From Lepeophtheirus salmonis (lineage: Eukaryota > Arthropoda > Copepoda > Siphonostomatoida > Caligidae): DNA of 64,000 nucleotides. Below, piece by piece: positions 44,601-55,747 of the stretch (the stretch's first letter is position 1; the number at the start of each line of letters is the position of its first letter). The stretch lies in contig NC_052133.2 in the NCBI RefSeq assembly GCF_016086655.4, positions 47,608,383 through 47,672,382 of the forward strand. Reading direction: 5' to 3'. The position numbers were made by a program, and so were the translations under genes. The notes beneath the pieces were generated by a model. The model searched no databases. It was not told where the DNA came from and worked only from the letters and a program-made list of their open reading frames with translations.

Positions 44601-45215
44601 ACAAATATTTAGTTGCTTAGGAAAAATGGACTTTGAGTCCAAAAATGGAATGGACTTGTATTTACTCACAACAAATAATAATAGTTAAATAAATACTTGA
44701 CCTTTCAGAGTATGTAAACATAAGCATCAGCCAGCCTTGATATTGAAATCAAAGTACATTTCACGACGAGGACCTTATGCATAGAGAATCAAATAAGCAT
44801 TTGAGCAAATAACTAAAAACTATAATAAGAAAATAAATAATTATTTACTATGCATTAAATAAAAATTTATTTAGAATGTCTTCTCTTGAACAGCAATCGA
44901 AAGTTAATTGAGGTTGTTGAACCAAGGGCTCTTAAGACTGTGTTTGTATATGAAAAAAAACTATCATTGAATAGCATCAAAGAAATTGTATTTCCCAATA
45001 CATAGTTAACTTTATCTTAATACATGTAGCCTGTCAACACCAAAGCAAGCTAGCATGATTTTTCTCAAAATTAAGTGTGGATTACATTTGTATTCTTTGG
45101 CCAACTATCGTCAATTTCTATCTACAAATTATTTTTTTTACCTTTTGAAATTGATCGTTGCCATAAAATAATTAAAAATGAAAAAAACTTTATTTGAAAG
45201 GGGATATTGGGGCAA
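44601..45215. other. AT-rich non-coding stretch
   Basis: No gene or repeat family was recognised. Confidence 0.4.
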
Positions 45216-45218
45216 ATA

Positions 45219-46041
45219 TACAGGGTCGTTCAGGTCATTCATGACCACCTTTACCTGATCAATAAGGGAAGCAAGTAGAGATTCGAAACTTTATTTACAA
45301 GTTCTAATAATAAGAAAAAAAATTATCGAATGAATTTGTCATTTTCGACAATCTTTCGCTCGCAAAGGTCATAACGCTGGCCAGAAACTTGGTTTTAAAG
45401 ATGTAAAGGACATTAGCTCTCTCCGTGGTCAATTATCTGTCGTTCTGAACGGTGTGGAATATGTCGACAGTCCATTGATTCTCATCCAAGTAAAAGATGA
45501 TTCGGTTACCGTGAGACTTCAAATCGTTCAGCAATTTTCTTCCGTGGACAGTACGGGTGGCTTTCATTTTGTCTGTAAGGATATTTGTTTTGTATAAGCG
45601 GCATGACTTCATCCTCAGGTCAGTATTTATGGCCCTGGAGACTGTTGTACGGCTTCTTCGCGCTTTTTTGGCAAGAGTGTAATCAGAGTCCAAGGAGATG
45701 ACTTCAAGGAATGTTTCAGACCTACAAGGAATATGAGAGTGCTTTTTTGTTTTGTTTTTTATCACTCTGGGATTGTTGGTTTTTCTCTTATATTACCCTC
45801 CTTCTTCTAGCAGTTGTAGACTGTGCTCTTTGGATATCTTCGTAATGTACGCTGGGCTGTTTCAATGATGGTCTCCGGGTCTCCTACATCATAAATACTT
45901 GTTTTGAATTAAAATTCGGAAACCTAACTTAAAGCTAATGCTTAACCTCTCACTTTCAAATTGAAATAATCGAGTTAAATTCTTCCCTTATTGTTCAGGA
46001 TGTGATTAAAGATGGTCCAAATTTAAGTGAACGACCCTGTA
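45219..46041 (-). mobile_element. mariner M14, complete ends, 3' half deleted
   Basis: The left end TACAGGGTCGTTCA and right end TGAACGACCCTGTA are inverted and flanked by TA. The unit is 823 bp. The reverse strand encodes the N-terminal part of a transposase up to the first catalytic Asp. The remainder is missing, again a deletion derivative. Confidence 0.85.
45390..45895 (-). pseudogene. M14 transposase N-terminal half
   Basis: The upstream frame gives PETIIETAQRTLRRYPKSTV. The main frame (45433-45765) gives DSDYTLAKKARRSRTTVSRA, a second helix-turn-helix, then NTDLRMKSCRLYKTNILTDK. It continues RTVHGRKLLNDLKSHGNRII and FYLDENQWTVD, the first catalytic block as L-D-E-N in place of the usual S-D-E-K with Asp kept. 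A stop follows NDR, then TERANVLYIFKTKFLASVM resembles the next conserved strand. The second and third catalytic blocks are absent. Confidence 0.8.
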
Positions 46042-47195
46042 AGTCCCTTATATCAAATTAATGTGTTAAACTTACCTAAAATACTTTCGTACCTGAAATC
46101 ATTCTACAAAATTGAATATAAAGCCTATAATTGACGCAAATATGCCTATAAAATATTGGGTTGTATGTATATATGAAGTAAAAAATAAATTTGGATTTTC
46201 TCCTTTTTTTTATTTCTTTTTTTTTTCAAGAATGTTTCTATAATTCTTCACACCACACATTTACTTAGTATGATGGGGAGACCAGGGGCAGTTGCAATAA
46301 TTAGGAGGTTTGATTTAAACACACTAATATATAACCCAATATATTATTTTGATCTATTTATAAATTATACTAGCCATTAATTTTTTCACAAATTACATTT
46401 GAATACAATGAGTTAGAAATTACGAAAAATAGTCTGAATTTTATTATACCTAAATAACTAGACTTTTCACGGTCTTGAATAAAGTTGTATAGTAAATGAT
46501 AAGATTTATATTATAGATTACTGAACAGTATTACAAAAATCTCTTCAAAGCCCTGCCTTCACCAACAATCATGATTGTTGTGAAGAGTGAAGCTTGTAAA
46601 CTATTAAAAAGCAAAAAACAAAACGAGGAAAAATGCAAAACAATTGATGCAAATGATCCCTATGTACTTATCCTTAATTTAAAATTATAGCAAAATAATC
46701 AATAATTGAAATGATATAAGTAACTCGTTGAGCAGAAACAATCATAGGTTGATTGCATTGTTACCATAGACATGGATTACATAGAGTGCTTAGGCTGAGC
46801 AAAAGCAAAGGAAATTTTATGAAGCCGAAAGTTAGTTGACCAAAACAATGGTAAATATAGTTATTCATACACTAATTACCACAAATCTTGTAGGGAATCA
46901 TCTATAAAAAAGGAAGAGCTCTATAAAGAAAAATAGAATCAAATGTAAAATACAGTGAAGATCGATCAAAATAATTTTTTAAGTGCCCTCTATATTGTTA
47001 ACATACATATTGATTACTACTACAATATGAATCTTTCGGTCAACTAATATGGGATCAACTTCTTCTTCACATCATCAATCTATGTGTTTTATCTATATGA
47101 TTATTAAAAAAATATCTTCCCCACAGGTCCAGTTTTAGGGCGAGCAGAGGGGAAATTTTCCCCGGGACTTGGTCTACACTGGCGGTGATGTATAT
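46042..47195. other. AT-rich stretch with a 29-base palindrome
   Basis: A near-perfect palindrome lies at 46557-46585 (CTTCACCAACAATC and GATTGTTGTGAAG). Another short one, GGGGAAATTTTCCCC, is at 47150-47164. No gene is seen. Confidence 0.4.
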
Positions 47196-47199
47196 ATGT

Positions 47200-47640
47200 T
47201 TCTTTAAAATTAATTACTGGGTGCCTTAAGGATTTGTGTCTGACTTTGAAGATAGAAGGTGAGGACCAAGTCCATGGTGGCCCTATTTACCGGCATTGTC
47301 CTTACTACAGAGGGGTCCATGCTCAGCTTCCATGGTCTTCGTAGAATTAGCCTACCTCGACCTCTTAAGACCCCGTTAAGATGTCGAGGTCCTCTTTTTT
47401 TCACTTTGGAGCTTTTGGGGCCTCCTGGTGACGTCACTTTACTCGTTCAGATGCTTTAAAACATCGTAGACGGTTCGCCTCGAGTACCCGGTGGAGTAGA
47501 AGTAGTTTCCAATTCGAGGTAATTAAACAATAGTTGCTCTTCACGTCGTTTCAATAGTTGTTGTTGATATTTTCGCGGGAAACTTGGAACCAAATGGATA
47601 CCGCGACTCTCAGCCTCTTATATATAGCCGTTAAATCATC
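47200..47640 (-). pseudogene. mariner M15b transposase N-terminus
   Basis: Reverse-strand pieces read LFNYLELETTSTPPGTRGE, then VYDVLKHLNE and SDVTRRPQKLQSEKKRTS (linker of the form G-x-x-x-K), then RGLKRSR and ANSTKTME. This is the helix-turn-helix, basic linker and second helix order of mariner transposases. Several stops and frame changes occur and the catalytic part is absent. It follows M15a in the same orientation. Confidence 0.6.
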
Positions 47641-47699
47641 GACCACAATGTCCTTGTTATGAATTCTAATTTTATCTGGACTTATCTGTTTGAACCTGT

Positions 47700-47900
47700 A
47701 TAAAGGAGACATTCATTCGAAATGACCACCTTTCGCATCGATACAGTGTCAGATTCGGTCTCGGAAACACCATCCAGAAGGGATAATACTATCCTCTGAT
47801 ATTTCACGCCCCTTCAAGTTATTAGGTGACAGTAGAGAGTCGAGATTTTGATGGGAGTTACCATTACTAATGGCCTCAATAGCACCCCACCAAAAAGTAC
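47700..47900 (-). pseudogene. mariner M15a transposase C-terminus
   Basis: The reverse strand gives WGAIEAISNGNSHQNLDSLL (W-A-x-x-E-A...H-x-N-L-D-S-L). It continues PNNLKGREISED and CFRDRI-stop-HCIDAKGGHFE-stop. The K-G-G-H-F-E-stop ending is a typical mariner C-terminus. Only about 60 residues remain. Confidence 0.65.
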
Positions 47901-48404
47901 AGGTGTTTAAGGCTAGGTGATGATAAGTTTTAGAAATGGATAAAAATTATAATTTTCAACAAACAAAAAATTCCAACTACATTAACCTAGTGGTTGTTAT
48001 ACTCATACGGTCAAAAAAAAAAGTAAGATAGGGCCCTGCTGATTTATTTTCGCATGTGCCACTCACGCTAAAACCGCCCACTTCCAATTCTGCCAAAAAT
48101 CATAGGAAATATTAGTAGTCTTTGAACTTCCCTGTTTAAATACAAATGTAATAATTATTGCTATTACATCACATTCCAAAGTGAGTACATTTTGTGACGA
48201 AGGTCCTGTAGCAATAGACAAAGAGCCGAATATCAGATGTTCTATGCTTCATCAGGACATTACATACACAGTATGCAACAAACGCACTGGTAGTAACGAT
48301 AATTACATAAATATGTAATTGAATCAACAATGCTGCATAATTACATATTATGTATTAATATATGACAGTGGAACCATAAGTTATTTTTTATAGTGTGTGG
48401 CAGG

Positions 48405-48700
48405 ATGGGCTTCAGCAGGGCTGAGCTGGAGGTTCTGTAGCCACACCCCCAAAAAAATCCAAATTTCCAAAAAAAATATATATTTTTACAATTTTTTTTG
48501 AACAGAAATCAATTTTTACAATTTTTTCCCAAAAAACTTTAGCTTTTGTGAATAACTGTGAATTTTGAAAAAAAAATCCCAAAAAATTTAATATCTGAAA
48601 TATTATTCCAATAAATTTAATATTTTAATTTTTTTTTAATTTTAGGTGAATAGCTATGGATTTATGATTTTTTTTTCCAAAAAATTTTATTTTCCGAAAT
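48405..48700 (+). repeat. AT-rich minisatellite with GC-rich head, copy 3
   Basis: GGCTTCAGCAGGGCTGAGC, GGAGGTTCTGTAGCCACACC and CCC lead into units of the type GAACAGAAATCAATTTTTAC and GTGAATAACTGTGAATTTTG. This is the reverse arrangement of 13020-13190 and 59470-59755. Confidence 0.6.
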
Positions 48701-48709
48701 TTAATTGAT

Positions 48710-49600
48710 AATGATTTTATCAATTATCATTTTTAACCGACTTTGATAAGGTATATTTCTTCTTCGAGCGGAATGCAAAACTTCTTGAATCCGAATAAAA
48801 TAAATTCTGCATATTTTTTAATAATCTATGATCGAAATAAATTAAATTAGAGTAACTAGACTTAAAATTGAAAGGTTTAAGACTCACAAATATTATATTC
48901 AGCCAGTATTTCAATCATCACCTCAAGGGATTATAGGACACTTTGCCGAAAAAAATAATATATTTAATGATGATTCATCCTTCAATTCTTCATAGGTAAT
49001 TATGATTCCTATTCATGTTACCCTAACCTAAAAAGATAAAATATTTAATTATTTGCCATGAATTGCAATAATTAGGTTTTCATATATTAATAATTAATTC
49101 ACTTCATTATGAGGATTAGAAACAGTTTTTCTCGACCCCGATCATGACAACTGCACAATAAATATACAAATTAGTTAGATGTAAAAAAAAATGAACGGAA
49201 GATTACTCAATTATTAATTAATGAACATTTAATTATTCCAATTCGTGGCAAATTATTCCTTTTGGCAAAGGGTCTGTGCACAAATCTAATATATAGCTAA
49301 CTAAAGTATGCTGAGCTTTTGAAAGGTAGTTTATAATTATCTACTTACTAGGGTTTTAAATATACTAACAGTAAAAACTATTTGTATAAAGAATCTTCAA
49401 TAGCGTTTTAATAGTAAAAGAAGGGAGAAACGCCTACCTAGCGGTTAATATTTTAACTATATTTCACCTATATTGCCATATAGCTGAAATATGTTGTGTA
49501 AACATGATAGTGAATAGCTAATAGCTTCGATCTATACCTGCATATACCAAACTATTTTTAACGTAATCACTCTAGTTATTGACCTTAATATTGATGATAA
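48710..49600. other. AT-rich non-coding stretch
   Basis: Nothing was recognised here. Confidence 0.4.
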
Positions 49601-49614
49601 TAGATAAATCAGAG

Positions 49615-49990
49615 CTAAGGACTCGGACTTGAATTATAGGCCATTCTCAATAGACGTAGACTTCAGGCTCAACTTGGAATGGAGGTGAAAATACTCTCGA
49701 CTTGATTGAAACTCAAGTTCAAAGATTCATACTTGAATAATACTTGGTCCTAGAGGCTTAGATAAGTTGGTCTCAAGCCCTAGCTTGAGATTTATAACTC
49801 TATTTTTCCCTATTGTTAGTTCTTGCCATATCTTTTGAGATTATCCAGAGAGAATTTTCTTTAAACACCGAGAATCCCTTTGCTTCAACAATTTTAATGA
49901 CAACCGAATCAGAAATTATTGGGTCTTGCATTCATGGCTTAGACTCGAGTTGAACGTAAGTCTCATTGAACATTCAGACTCGGCTGGCTT
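49615..49990 (+). repeat. degenerate GACTTGGACTC minisatellite, copy 3
   Basis: Motifs such as GGACTCGGACTTGAATTA, GACTTCAGGCTCAACTTGG, CTCGACTTGATTGAAACTC, TAGACTCGAGTTGAACG and CATTCAGACTCGGCTGG recur through the block. It belongs with 35390-35720 and 41540-41715. Confidence 0.55.
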
Positions 49991-50479
49991 TTAATGAATT
50001 GATACTCTACTTCAGATATTCTCAAGAGACGGACCACAGGCCAAGTACGGCCCTCGAGTGCATTTCATATACATATGTATAGTCCGAGAGCCTGCCGCAG
50101 AAGATTTAAACCAGAAGGTTTCACCCCTGAAATTACTTATGCCACATAGAACATTGATTTTTTTTGTCCGTCATGACTCAGGGGTCAAACCTTCCCCATC
50201 CAGGGTATGGCCTCCAGACCCCTAAATATATGTTGATAATACTTCCTACAGACGGTTATTTGACAGCATAAGGTGCATAAAAATTAAAAATAAAATGGAA
50301 TAAAAATAATTAATTATTTGCTTGAATTTATTTATTTGATGTTGGAAATTCTAAATAAAATGCCAAGACTACCGAAAAAATGTGGAAAAAAGTTTTTCAG
50401 TGCGTTTCTAAAAACTTGAGGTAAAAAGATATTCTAGAAGGTGGGAGTACTTTTTGAGTCGGCAATCTAAATCAAAACA

Positions 50480-50780
50480 ATATATTGTTATTTAATTATT
50501 GAAGACAAAACATCTAAGTATAAAGTAATTAATAGTGGATTTGCTCATTGAAGACGAAGTGTAACAATGTTGGTTTTCTTGGAGTAGGATTGAGATCCAA
50601 ATAGTAATAATTTTATTTGTCATTTCCTTAGTATATACGGAGTGGGATTTGTGTTTATTTCCTTCCTCTCAAAGTTGCTTGCAGCTGATTTAATAAAACG
50701 TCAAAGCAGCTAAACTACTCTCCTCTCAAACATTCTTGCAATTGTCAGGATGACTTTGTTAATTTTTGGTTTCTGTTTTG
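50480..50780 (+). repeat. repeat A and module C, interrupted downstream by the hAT element
   Basis: It reads TTTAATTATTGAAGACAAAA, CATCTAAGTATAAAGTAAT, TGTAACAATGTTGG, then GGAGTGGGATTTGTGTTTAT, TTGCTTGCAGCTGATTTAAT and ATTCTTGCAATTGTCAGGAT. The hAT element begins about 35 bases beyond. Confidence 0.7.
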
Positions 50781-50814
50781 AACTTAAGCGCAGGACATAT
50801 TTGATACATCACAG

Positions 50815-52670
50815 CAGTGGTTTTCAAACTTTTTTTATTGCAACCCAGTGGAGAAAAAACACTTAACCCCGCGACCCTAAACAATAATTTCTTCTGACTA
50901 GTTTTCATAAAATCACAATAAATCCTGGGCAATTGTTACATGCTAGCTTTAACCGCTTCACTTCACACTGTTGTAACAGTGTTGGGAATATTTAGTAGCC
51001 GGGACGATTACTTTTTAGTCTTGCTTGCCACAGTCCTAAGGACTTTTAGAATGTTCGTATATGCTCGTAGTATCGGCATAAACCATTGCCTCTTCTTTGT
51101 AACTTCAAATTTAGTTCGTTTAAAATCGAGAAAATGTAGGCAAGAGATGAAAACTTTATGAACCAATTGGCATCGTTAAACAAATTTGCCGAGTTAGACT
51201 GTTTCTCTACCAGAAAAATGTGAATGTCATTTCTAAGTTCGTACACCCTTGGTAGTACTCTACCCCTCGACAGCTACTGCACTTCAGTGTGAAACAGTAA
51301 ATGAGTGTACACCGCTCCCATTTCTGAGCATAACGCTTCAAAAATCCTGCTGTTCAGCCGGCTACCTTTAATGAAAATAACAAATTCCACTACTTCCTCC
51401 AGTATTGCCATAACATCAGGGGAGACACCCTTGGATGCCCAATCTTCATGGTAAATGAAACTGTGATTCCAAACAACATCATTACCAGCTGCCCCAGATA
51501 TTCCTTCCACAACTCCACTAATTGTCATATTTTCTGCACCATCACTTGATATTCCTTTGCAATTAGACCAATTCAATTTGTATTTTCCAACAATGCAGTC
51601 ATCCAACGCTCTGAATATATGTGCTCCTGTTGTGTTTATTTGTAAAGTCAGACAACACAACAAATCTTCCATAAAGTGATCTAGCCACACATACTTCACA
51701 TAAACTAACAGTGTTGCACAATTTGAAACATCAGTACTCTCGTCAAGTTGGATAGCAAAATCCCTGGCTGATTATAACCAAGTAATAAATTGGGCTTCCA
51801 AATGCTCTGCAATGTCACATATTCGCCGAGACATTGTGTTGTCACAGAGATGTCAATGCTTCTCAATTTTTCTACAGACTTATCCTCAAAAATGGTACAC
51901 ACCATATCCAGAGATGCTGGAAGAATAAGTTTTTCAGCCACTGTATAAGATATTTTCTCTTTTGCCACACGGTACGCAACCAAATATGAAGCCAAAAGGT
52001 AGTTGAATGATTAAGAACTTGAGCCAATAACTTTAACTCACATTACTTCCGTTCAAAATACTCGATAAGCGTATCCACAAGTTCCCCGTGTTTCGTTTAT
52101 AAATGTATTTTCAGTTTTGATGGATACAAACTTTCGTTAGCAACCACCTCGCTGCACACAACACACTGGAGCTTAGGATCCTGATTTGCGTTAGCGCAAT
52201 TAACGAAACCAAATCTCAAAAAGGAATCATTATACTGTCGCGACCATCTTTTATTTTTACTTGGTGGTTCAGACGACGATTTAGCAGTAATACTAGTAGA
52301 ATTATAACTTCATGTTTCGGGCGGCGTACTTACACTTGTATTTAACGTAGATGCTTTTGATACCAAACTTCTTTTTCTGATAACAAAACGATCCATTCTC
52401 CGTCAGTTACCCAGCAACAACAAACTGACAGTGTTTAGATTCAAAATGCAGTAACGTTATGTCGTTAGTGTGACACTACGCTATGATCACGTGTAGTGCG
52501 ATTAAACTCTGCAAACAAATAAGTCTTACCGGAAATAAGTAATTCGTACAACTTTAACATTATTTTAAAACTAACGAAAAACATTTTTAAATTTTAAATT
52601 TGCATGCGACCCAGTGCTTTCTCTTTCATGGTCCAGCATTGGGTCAGAACCCGTACCTTGAAAACCACTG
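50815..52670 (-). mobile_element. hAT element with both ends and 8-bp target duplication
   Basis: The left end CAGTGGTTTTCAAACT (50815) and right end CCTTGAAAACCACTG (52670) are inverted repeats of hAT type. They are flanked by CATCACAG (50807-50814) and TATCACAG (52671-52678), an 8-bp target-site duplication with one mismatch. A transposase relic occupies the reverse strand. At 1856 bp it is shorter than usual autonomous hAT elements, consistent with loss of part of the C-terminal region. Confidence 0.93.
50930..52396 (-). pseudogene. hAT transposase, ZBED5/GTF2IRD2-like, disrupted
   Basis: From Met at 52396 the reverse strand reads MDRFVIRKRSLVSKASTLN, a stop at residue 29, then WSRQYNDSFLRFGFVN. 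A BED-type finger follows (CVVCSEVVANESLYPSKLK, then H-L-stop-T-K-H). The next frame has ASYLVAYRVAKEKISYTVAE and LILPASLDMVC. The RNase-H-like part shows IQLDESTDVSNCATLLVYVK (first catalytic Asp), GISSDGAENM (second), SFIYHEDWASKGVS, EFVIFIKGSRLNSRIFEALC and LLFHTEVQ. A stop then replaces the usual Trp, followed by LSRGRVL and VYELRNDIHIFLVEK. The C-terminal dimerisation region is not recognisable. These motifs are those of the ZBED5/GTF2IRD2-type hAT transposases. At least four stops and two shifts show that it is dead. Confidence 0.9.
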
Positions 52671-52699
52671 TATCACAGCTTTCAAAAATTGCTGAAAAT

Positions 52700-53125
52700 T
52701 TAATATTAAAGCCAATGTTTCAATAGTGTGATCCTCTAGTGTTGATCCTCAAAAACTGTTGAGAATCACTGCTCCTTATTGAATCGAGTACAATGACTCC
52801 TACAAAATTAGTCACAAACAGCTCTGGTCCCACCCCAGTGTGGGGTTTCATCACTTTCCGAAATGAATGGTCATAAACTCACCTACATATATATATATAT
52901 TATATTCCTTCAATAAAAACTGTTTTTAAAAGAAGCAAGTGTTTACGTATATTATTAATTAAATAGAACTCTGTACGACATTAAGTCCCCTTATGATGTA
53001 TGTATGTTTTTATGCAATAAAGGTTCCCTACAACTCTATAAATACTGTTGAGTCCATTCTTATGAGGATTTTTCTACCCCATCGTTGTTATTATGTACAC
53101 ACTTTTTGAAATTTACGACACCATC
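52700..53125. other. non-coding; tiny hAT-like fold-back near 52738
   Basis: TAGTGTTGATCCTCAAAAA followed by TGTTGAGAATCACTG forms a small imperfect fold-back resembling joined hAT ends. No gene is seen. Confidence 0.35.
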
Positions 53126-53180
53126 ACTTCCCTGATAGTGTTTACTAAAAAAAAACACTATGAGGGAAATTTTAGACTTG
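53125..53180. repeat. miniature hairpin element, copy 1
   Basis: TTCCCTGATAGTGTTT and AAACACTATGAGGGAA form an inverted repeat of about 16 bp. The outer context (ACTTCC...GGAAATTTT) is shared with 58830-58925. Confidence 0.6.
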
Positions 53181-53302
53181 TAAGACGACGACGACTCATT
53201 TGGTAGTCTCTGAAAATTTGCCCCTTTTTGAAAGTTCCTCTAACTTCAGTAGGACATAATTTCACTTATTCTCACATGATTTTTGAAATGTTTGCATTAA
53301 AA

Positions 53303-53442
53303 TACCGGGTGGTGAAGTGAAATCTGAATACTTACTAATTCAATAATTAATGAAGGTTGAGTGATTGAAACTAATCGTGTTTCGATGTGTTAAAGTATAA
53401 GCAATCGGTTACAAAACAAAACAAACCTGAACTCTCTATTCG
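53303..53442 (+). mobile_element. M1 left-end fragment, copy 3
   Basis: It begins TACCGGGTGGTGAAGTGAAA and follows the M1 5' region through ACTTACTAATTCAATAATTA to ACAAACCTGAACTCTCTA. It then breaks off at a run of about 26 T. No coding part remains. Confidence 0.8.
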
Positions 53443-54060
53443 TGATTTTTTTTTTTTTTTTTTTTTTTTGTGACATTTCTAAGCTTCATGAGGGATTCGC
53501 TACCTCTATTCATGGATCAATATGCATCAAACTTTAATTCCTCCAACATTTAGAAAACCCCAAAATTAAAAACCACTCTAATGTGCAATAATGGTCAAAT
53601 AATAAATAAACAAATAGTGAGAGACGCACACAAACACAATAAAAAATCATTTTGTGCCTTCCCCAATCTATTAATTGTGTACTATTTTTGTAGTGTTATA
53701 ATTGTGCAAAGTTTCCTTCTATTTATAGAATTGAACAGGTCATAATATTTAGTGTTGTGTTTAATCAAACAGTTATCGTCAGTTCGAACCGACTTAAGTC
53801 ATGAACTTTTTATCCCGACTCAAACGATGAGTGCATTTTCAAAATCCAATTTAATATTAAATTTAAATTGTATTTCAAAATTGAAAAATTATGAGTACAC
53901 TTTGTGATTTTTATTACTAAAACTCATGAAAGGAATTGAAGTTTGTAGTCCTGTTAAGTATGTCCATATTAATAAAGCAATGTTGTTCTGTCAATCTCTC
54001 ATTTTTGAGTTTGCGCTTAATATCATAGAACTACGTGATTACTTGATCACAGAAATAACA
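53443..54060. other. T-run and AT-rich non-coding DNA
   Basis: A T-run lies at 53444-53469. A module-B-like start (ATTAATAAAGCAATGTTG) is at 53969. No gene is seen. Confidence 0.4.
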
Positions 54061-54079
54061 ACAAGTGTGCCTTAAGCTC

Positions 54080-54420
54080 AGCGTGTCATATTAAAAAAGG
54101 AAGAGGGAGTACATTTCTTTATAGAGCGTTTTCACTGACGTCCTAAATGAAGACGATGTAATCTTAGGGGCTCTTAATTGATATTAATACTACATAAAAT
54201 GGACAAATTTTCCATAAATCCTTATGTCACTTCATGAAATAGCTTTTAGCAACAAAAATGTACTTAAGATATGCATTGAGTACCCCTTGATGCCTATGAT
54301 AAGTCTCGGGGATATTTGAATTAAATCAAGGTACTGAAAATCCCAAAAAATGTCTAGATTAGTAGAGAGTAGGCGGGAAAAAAATGAAAAGTACTTCAAA
54401 CTTAAATAATTCATTCAATA
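54080..54420 (+). repeat. dispersed repeat G, copy 1
   Basis: It aligns in order with 62270-62560: CACTGACGTC, ATAAATCCTTATGTCACTTC, CTGAAAT/ATGAAATAGCTTTTAGC, TGCCTATGATAA, GATATTTGAATTA and AAAATC near the end. It is about 300 bp in the same orientation. The class is unknown. Confidence 0.55.
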
Positions 54421-54479
54421 TATGCGCTGGAACCAATCAAAATACAGAATCCTTTAGAGAAGATTATTAACTTTTAAAC

Positions 54480-54823
54480 AATGGGTTAATTGTATCAGTT
54501 GAATAAAGAGTGTCCTCACAGGGGCATCTGCCATCAAAAACATAAAATATTAATTAAATAATTTCTGGGACAAGTCAAAAGGGCCTCTCTCAAGCCCAAA
54601 CCTTAGCCCCCTTGACTACTATTGGTTGGGCATTGTCAAAAGTATGTCCAACTTTAGCAGACACTCAAATTTGGAAGATCTAAAATCAGCTATTCGTGAT
54701 GCTTGCTCCAACTTTCAAAAAACATACAATTTCCAGACATGACAAAGTTTCCGACCTCGTATCGAGGGCATTTTAGAGGCCAATAGAAGGAAGAACCCCT
54801 TTATAATTTTTATAAAAAAATAG
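54480..54823 (+). pseudogene. mariner M16 transposase C-terminus
   Basis: The main frame reads WDKSKGPLSSPNLSPLDYYW. This is the third catalytic block with Asn where SPD should have Asp. It goes on LGIVKSMSNFSRHSNLEDLK and SAIRDACSNFQK, then QSFRPRIEGILEANRRK to a stop at 54821. A few residues upstream may be a decayed second block. The D-to-N change, one stop and the lost N-terminal two thirds rule out activity. Confidence 0.8.
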
Positions 54824-55099
54824 ATTTGGCGAATTTTTATGCCAAATATTTACCAAACTTTAAAAAATGTCAAATTTAGAATTTTTTTCCACCCACTCTT
54901 TACAATTTTTTTAATCGATGAGGACCGAGAAAAGTTGGGTAATTAGGGGGAAATAATATCTTATTCTTTCCATTGATATAGTTAATTTATTGTCTATAAT
55001 ATCGAATTAAGATTTTATAACGATGTAATACAATATTTTTGATACATATTGTATTAAATGTCATATAATAAAACTAGGCCTCAGGGGAACTTACTTTTG

Positions 55100-55310
55100 A
55101 TAAAAAGTAAGTTTAAGTCCTTTTTTTTTTGTCTTTTTTGTCATTTTGACATTCAAGTACATTGTAATCATTCATCATTTTCCTTAATATGAATACAAAA
55201 GGGCTTTATGTTTATAAAACTTGGTTGTTTAGGCCCCAAAATGTCGGACATCAACAATACTCACGTCAGATGAAAACTCTCTATTCTAAACCCTTAACGG
55301 ATTTTAAACG
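55100..55310 (+). repeat. module D repeat, copy 1, with an 11-bp hairpin at its start
   Basis: TTTGTCATTTTGACATTCAA, ACATTTTCC-type blocks, AAAAGGGCTTTATGTTTATA and GTCGGACATCAACAATACTC then ACGTCAGATGAAAAC align with 63320-63490, and the end aligns with 56025-56090. A perfect hairpin AACTTACTTTT/AAAAGTAAGTT lies at 55088-55113. Confidence 0.55.
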
Positions 55311-55510
55311 GGATAACTCTTTTTCATTTTCACCTTTATTTTTATAAAAGATGCGATATCTTGTCTTAAAAGGAAATTTTTTGTAATATAATTGAATAAT
55401 AATGTCACAAATCTTAATGTACTAAAAGAGGTAAGCAGTTGGTAATATTTTTTGTTTCTTCTAAGGTGTCGTGATAATTTCAAGCCATTACCGTATATTG
55501 AAGATGAGAA

Positions 55511-55747
55511 ATGGAACGACCCAGCTCAATGGACAACGTACTCAAGAGAAATTATTCTTTCGAACTCAAGGTGCGTAGGTTCGCGACCCGGTCGGTCTCA
55601 GAGAAGGAATATATTCATGTATATGGACTTCAAAGAAGATTCCTAGGTCAGATGGAGTTAATGTAATACTATAATGTATACTTATACTTAATCAGTGAAA
55701 CTCCATCTGACCAATTAAAAGAACATTTAAAAAAGAGATAAGAGTAA
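55511..55747 (+). repeat. tRNA-derived SINE, copy 3 (most complete)
   Basis: An A-box-like CAGCTCAATGG (55522-55532) and a B-box GGTTCGCGACCC (55578-55589) lie 56 bases apart, the layout of an RNA polymerase III internal promoter. The tRNA-unrelated tail contains a perfect 14-bp inverted repeat, GGTCAGATGGAGTT at 55646-55659 and AACTCCATCTGACC at 55699-55712. It ends CAATTAAAAGAAC then an A-rich run. Copies at 4737-4870 and 10619-10853 share head and tail. This is not a functional tRNA gene, since the stems do not close. Confidence 0.85.

Noticed and set aside
55522..55595. Functional tRNA gene
   Set aside because: A- and B-box sequences are present, but acceptor and anticodon stems do not pair and the same head occurs with a common non-tRNA tail in two other copies. 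It is a SINE.
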